NCBI GenBank assembly: GCA_036377075.1 | Contig: DASUZB010000161.1 | Span: forward strand, 1 to 23,605 | Source of the DNA: DASUZB01 sp036377075 | GTDB taxonomy: Bacteria; Actinomycetota; CALGFH01 | Direction of reading: 5' to 3' | DNA: 23,605 nt | In this document: in pieces, positions 22,587-23,605 of the stretch | Numbering within the stretch: position 1 is the first letter of the stretch | Layout of the letters: each line of letters begins with the position of its first letter | Notes under the pieces: generated by a model | What the model was told of the DNA's origin: nothing | The model's database searches: none | What the model saw: the letters and a program-made list of their open reading frames with translations, nothing else | Program-made: the position numbers and the translations under genes

Positions 22587-22809
22587 CAGCACCGCCTGGA
22601 TCGGGACGCTCAACCAGTTCAGCAACATCACGTTCGGCCGAACCTGAACCCACCGAGAGCAGGGGTGGTGGTTTGCCGCTACCCCAGGGTGCTGAACCAG
22701 GGCATTCGCTGGGGCGACCGGTCCTCCACTGCGTGACGCTACATCCGACACACGCAGAGGGGCGTTTCGGTCATCGAGCAGTCACCACCCACCCGAACCG
22801 GGCTGGCAC
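22587..22809. other. Divergent intergenic region with a 12-bp palindrome
   Basis: No recognised gene. GTTCGGCCGAAC (22632-22643) is a perfect palindrome, and related TTCAGC/GCTGAAC words recur on both sides (near 22616 and 22691). The region separates the minus-strand LAL gene from the plus-strand DUF2007 gene and may hold regulatory sites for both. The DUF2007 start has no clear ribosome-binding site. Confidence 0.4.
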
Positions 22810-23031
22810 ATGGTCGAGGTTGGCAGGTTCGACACGCGGGCGGACGCGGAGTTCGCCCGGTCGCTGCTGGCGGCAGCAGGGATCCCCTGCGTGCTCGCTC
22901 CCGACGAGGCCGCTGGCGCCTACCCGATCGACCGCTCGCGCGGCGCGCGGGTGCTCGTCGCCGATGCGGACGCCGAGGACGCGGCGGTCATTCTCAGGCA
23001 TCACACGCCAGGTGAAGAGGACGACGGATGA
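22810..23031 (+). CDS. DUF2007-type putative signal-transducing protein
   Basis: 73 residues that match the small DUF2007 domain end to end: MVEVGRFDTRADAEFARSLL, AAAGIPCVLAPDEAAGAYPI, then GARVLVADADAEDAAVILRH. The fold is a short beta-alpha-beta unit; the family is annotated as a putative signal transducer, with no proven biochemical role. ATG 22810 begins exactly at the domain's first strand. No strong ribosome-binding site is seen. The stop overlaps the next ATG as ATGA, but that downstream frame is a broken GMC oxidoreductase piece, so the overlap may be accidental. Confidence 0.8.
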   Translation: MVEVGRFDTRADAEFARSLLAAAGIPCVLAPDEAAGAYPIDRSRGARVLVADADAEDAAVILRHHTPGEEDDG

Positions 23032-23055
23032 GCACGTTGGTGACGGAGGGACCGC

Positions 23056-23237
23056 GACCCGCTCGTCCTCTCCGGTGCGGGCGTCGGCGGCGGGGCGCAC
23101 GTCTACGCCAACACGTTGTACGTCCCCCCGAAGCAGTTGCGCCGGAATGGGCGAGCATCACCGACTGGGCCGGCGAACTGGTGCCCCATCTCGACCAGGC
23201 GACGCGGATGCTCGGCGCCGTCCGCGCGCACGGCTAG
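23056..23237 (+). pseudogene. Frameshifted fragment of a GMC (cholesterol-oxidase-like) oxidoreductase
   Basis: One frame reads DPLVLSGAGVGGGAHVYANT then LYVPPKQ (from 23056). A second frame continues from about 23136 with APEWASITDWAGELVPHLDQ and ATRMLGAV, ending at TAG (23235-23237). Together this is the signature GxGVGGGSLVYANTLY..P..W..ITDW..EL.P.YDQA.RMLGV of cholesterol-oxidase-like GMC oxidoreductases. The FAD-binding N-terminus and the whole catalytic C-terminus are missing, so it is a short relic. The open frame starting at 23028 has a meaningless first third, which agrees with a shift. Confidence 0.75.
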
Positions 23238-23605
23238 GTGAACCGCTTGATGAAGTTGAGCGCGGTCTCGGCGACCTGGCGCCAGCCGTGGTCGATGGTG
23301 AGGGCGTGGCCGCGGTTGGGGATCTTCACGATCTCCGTCACCGCGGGGTTGCGCCGTTGCCGCTTGTAGGCGGCGTGCGCGATCGCCCACGGCACCGTGT
23401 GGTCCTTCTCGCCGTCGATGATCAGCAGGGGCCCGCGGTCGGGGTTCTTCGTGTTTACCTTCGCCTGCGTCCAGGGGTTGAGGTTCGCGTTGCCCATCTG
23501 CACGAGGGAGACCCCGGAGCCGGCGACGTGGAACGTGGCGTAGAGCGCCCGGGCCTCCTTCTCGTCCAGCGCGTTCGCCCAGCCGTACTTGAACTGGTCG
23601 AACGT
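23234..23605 (-). CDS. Alpha/beta hydrolase, N-terminal part outside window
   Basis: The C-terminal 123 codons of an alpha/beta hydrolase; the frame stays open to the right edge. FDQFKYGWANALDEKEARAL and YATFHVAGSGVSLVQMGNAN form the lid or cap region. PLLIIDGEKDHTVPWAIAHA carries the catalytic aspartate, and NRGHALTIDHGW the catalytic histidine. The nucleophile lies outside the window. Substrate unknown; relatives are often annotated as lipases or non-haem haloperoxidase-like hydrolases. Its TAG stop shares the CTAG tetranucleotide with the stop of the convergent GMC fragment. An internal GTG at 23503 is not the true start, because family homology continues before it. Confidence 0.85.
   Translation of the reverse strand, partial: TFDQFKYGWANALDEKEARALYATFHVAGSGVSLVQMGNANLNPWTQAKVNTKNPDRGPLLIIDGEKDHTVPWAIAHAAYKRQRRNPAVTEIVKIPNRGHALTIDHGWRQVAETALNFIKRFT

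Noticed and set aside
22670..22677. Second GGCAAACC (minus sense), the core word of the GEMM aptamer
   Set aside because: No tetraloop stem, GACGC or 3' hairpin element follows, so it is a chance match.
1..23605. tRNA or rRNA genes, CRISPR arrays, insertion sequences
   Set aside because: No regularly spaced direct repeats, transposase motifs or tRNA-like cloverleafs with T-loop consensus were seen on reading both strands.

Overview
The window is very GC-rich, densely coded DNA with strong third-position G/C bias. Its families (PucR-type and LAL/LuxR-type regulators, GH15 hydrolase, HdeD-like protein, alanine-rich coiled-coil paralogues, DUF2007) fit a free-living, probably soil-dwelling actinobacterium. 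I cannot name the genus. A chemotaxis-receptor remnant and two cyclic-di-GMP enzymes suggest motile or recently motile ancestry.

Left block (1-5.3 kb), c-di-GMP signalling. A membrane-anchored PAS-GGDEF gene on the minus strand runs off the left edge. Its leader carries what I read as a class I cyclic-di-GMP (GEMM) riboswitch, followed by a duplicated aptamer segment and competing short hairpins beside a strong ribosome-binding site. That site serves an ATG whose frame closes after 32 codons, just before the GGDEF frame is usable. It is therefore either a coupled leader peptide or a one-base frameshift. An uncharacterised minus-strand gene follows, then a complete plus-strand GGDEF-EAL protein with two membrane segments, then a small helix-turn-helix-like protein.

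Middle (5.7-9 kb). This part holds an FAD-dependent aromatic-ring-type monooxygenase (minus), a SixA-like histidine phosphatase (plus) and a four-helix membrane protein (plus). The gaps around the phosphatase hold decayed gene pieces: a chemotaxis-receptor C-terminus and a frameshifted GT4 glycosyltransferase.

Central block (9-15.6 kb, all minus). A PucR-type regulator is followed by acyl-CoA ligase, polyhydroxyalkanoate synthase, PHA-depolymerase-like hydrolase and glutaryl-CoA-dehydrogenase-like enzyme. Overlaps or very short gaps join the four enzymes, which suggests an operon for acyl-CoA activation, polyester storage and remobilisation.

Right block (15.7-23.6 kb). A GH15 hydrolase, a perfect 13-bp-stem hairpin, an HdeD/DUF308 membrane protein, two tandem coiled-coil paralogues of almost equal length, and a 922-residue LAL regulator all lie on the minus strand. 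A plus-strand DUF2007 gene overlaps by ATGA a frameshifted fragment of a cholesterol-oxidase-like GMC oxidoreductase. The window ends inside a minus-strand alpha/beta hydrolase. Two convergent junctions share a CTAG tetranucleotide as both stop codons. The most interesting feature is the riboswitch-diguanylate cyclase arrangement at 1.5-1.73 kb.
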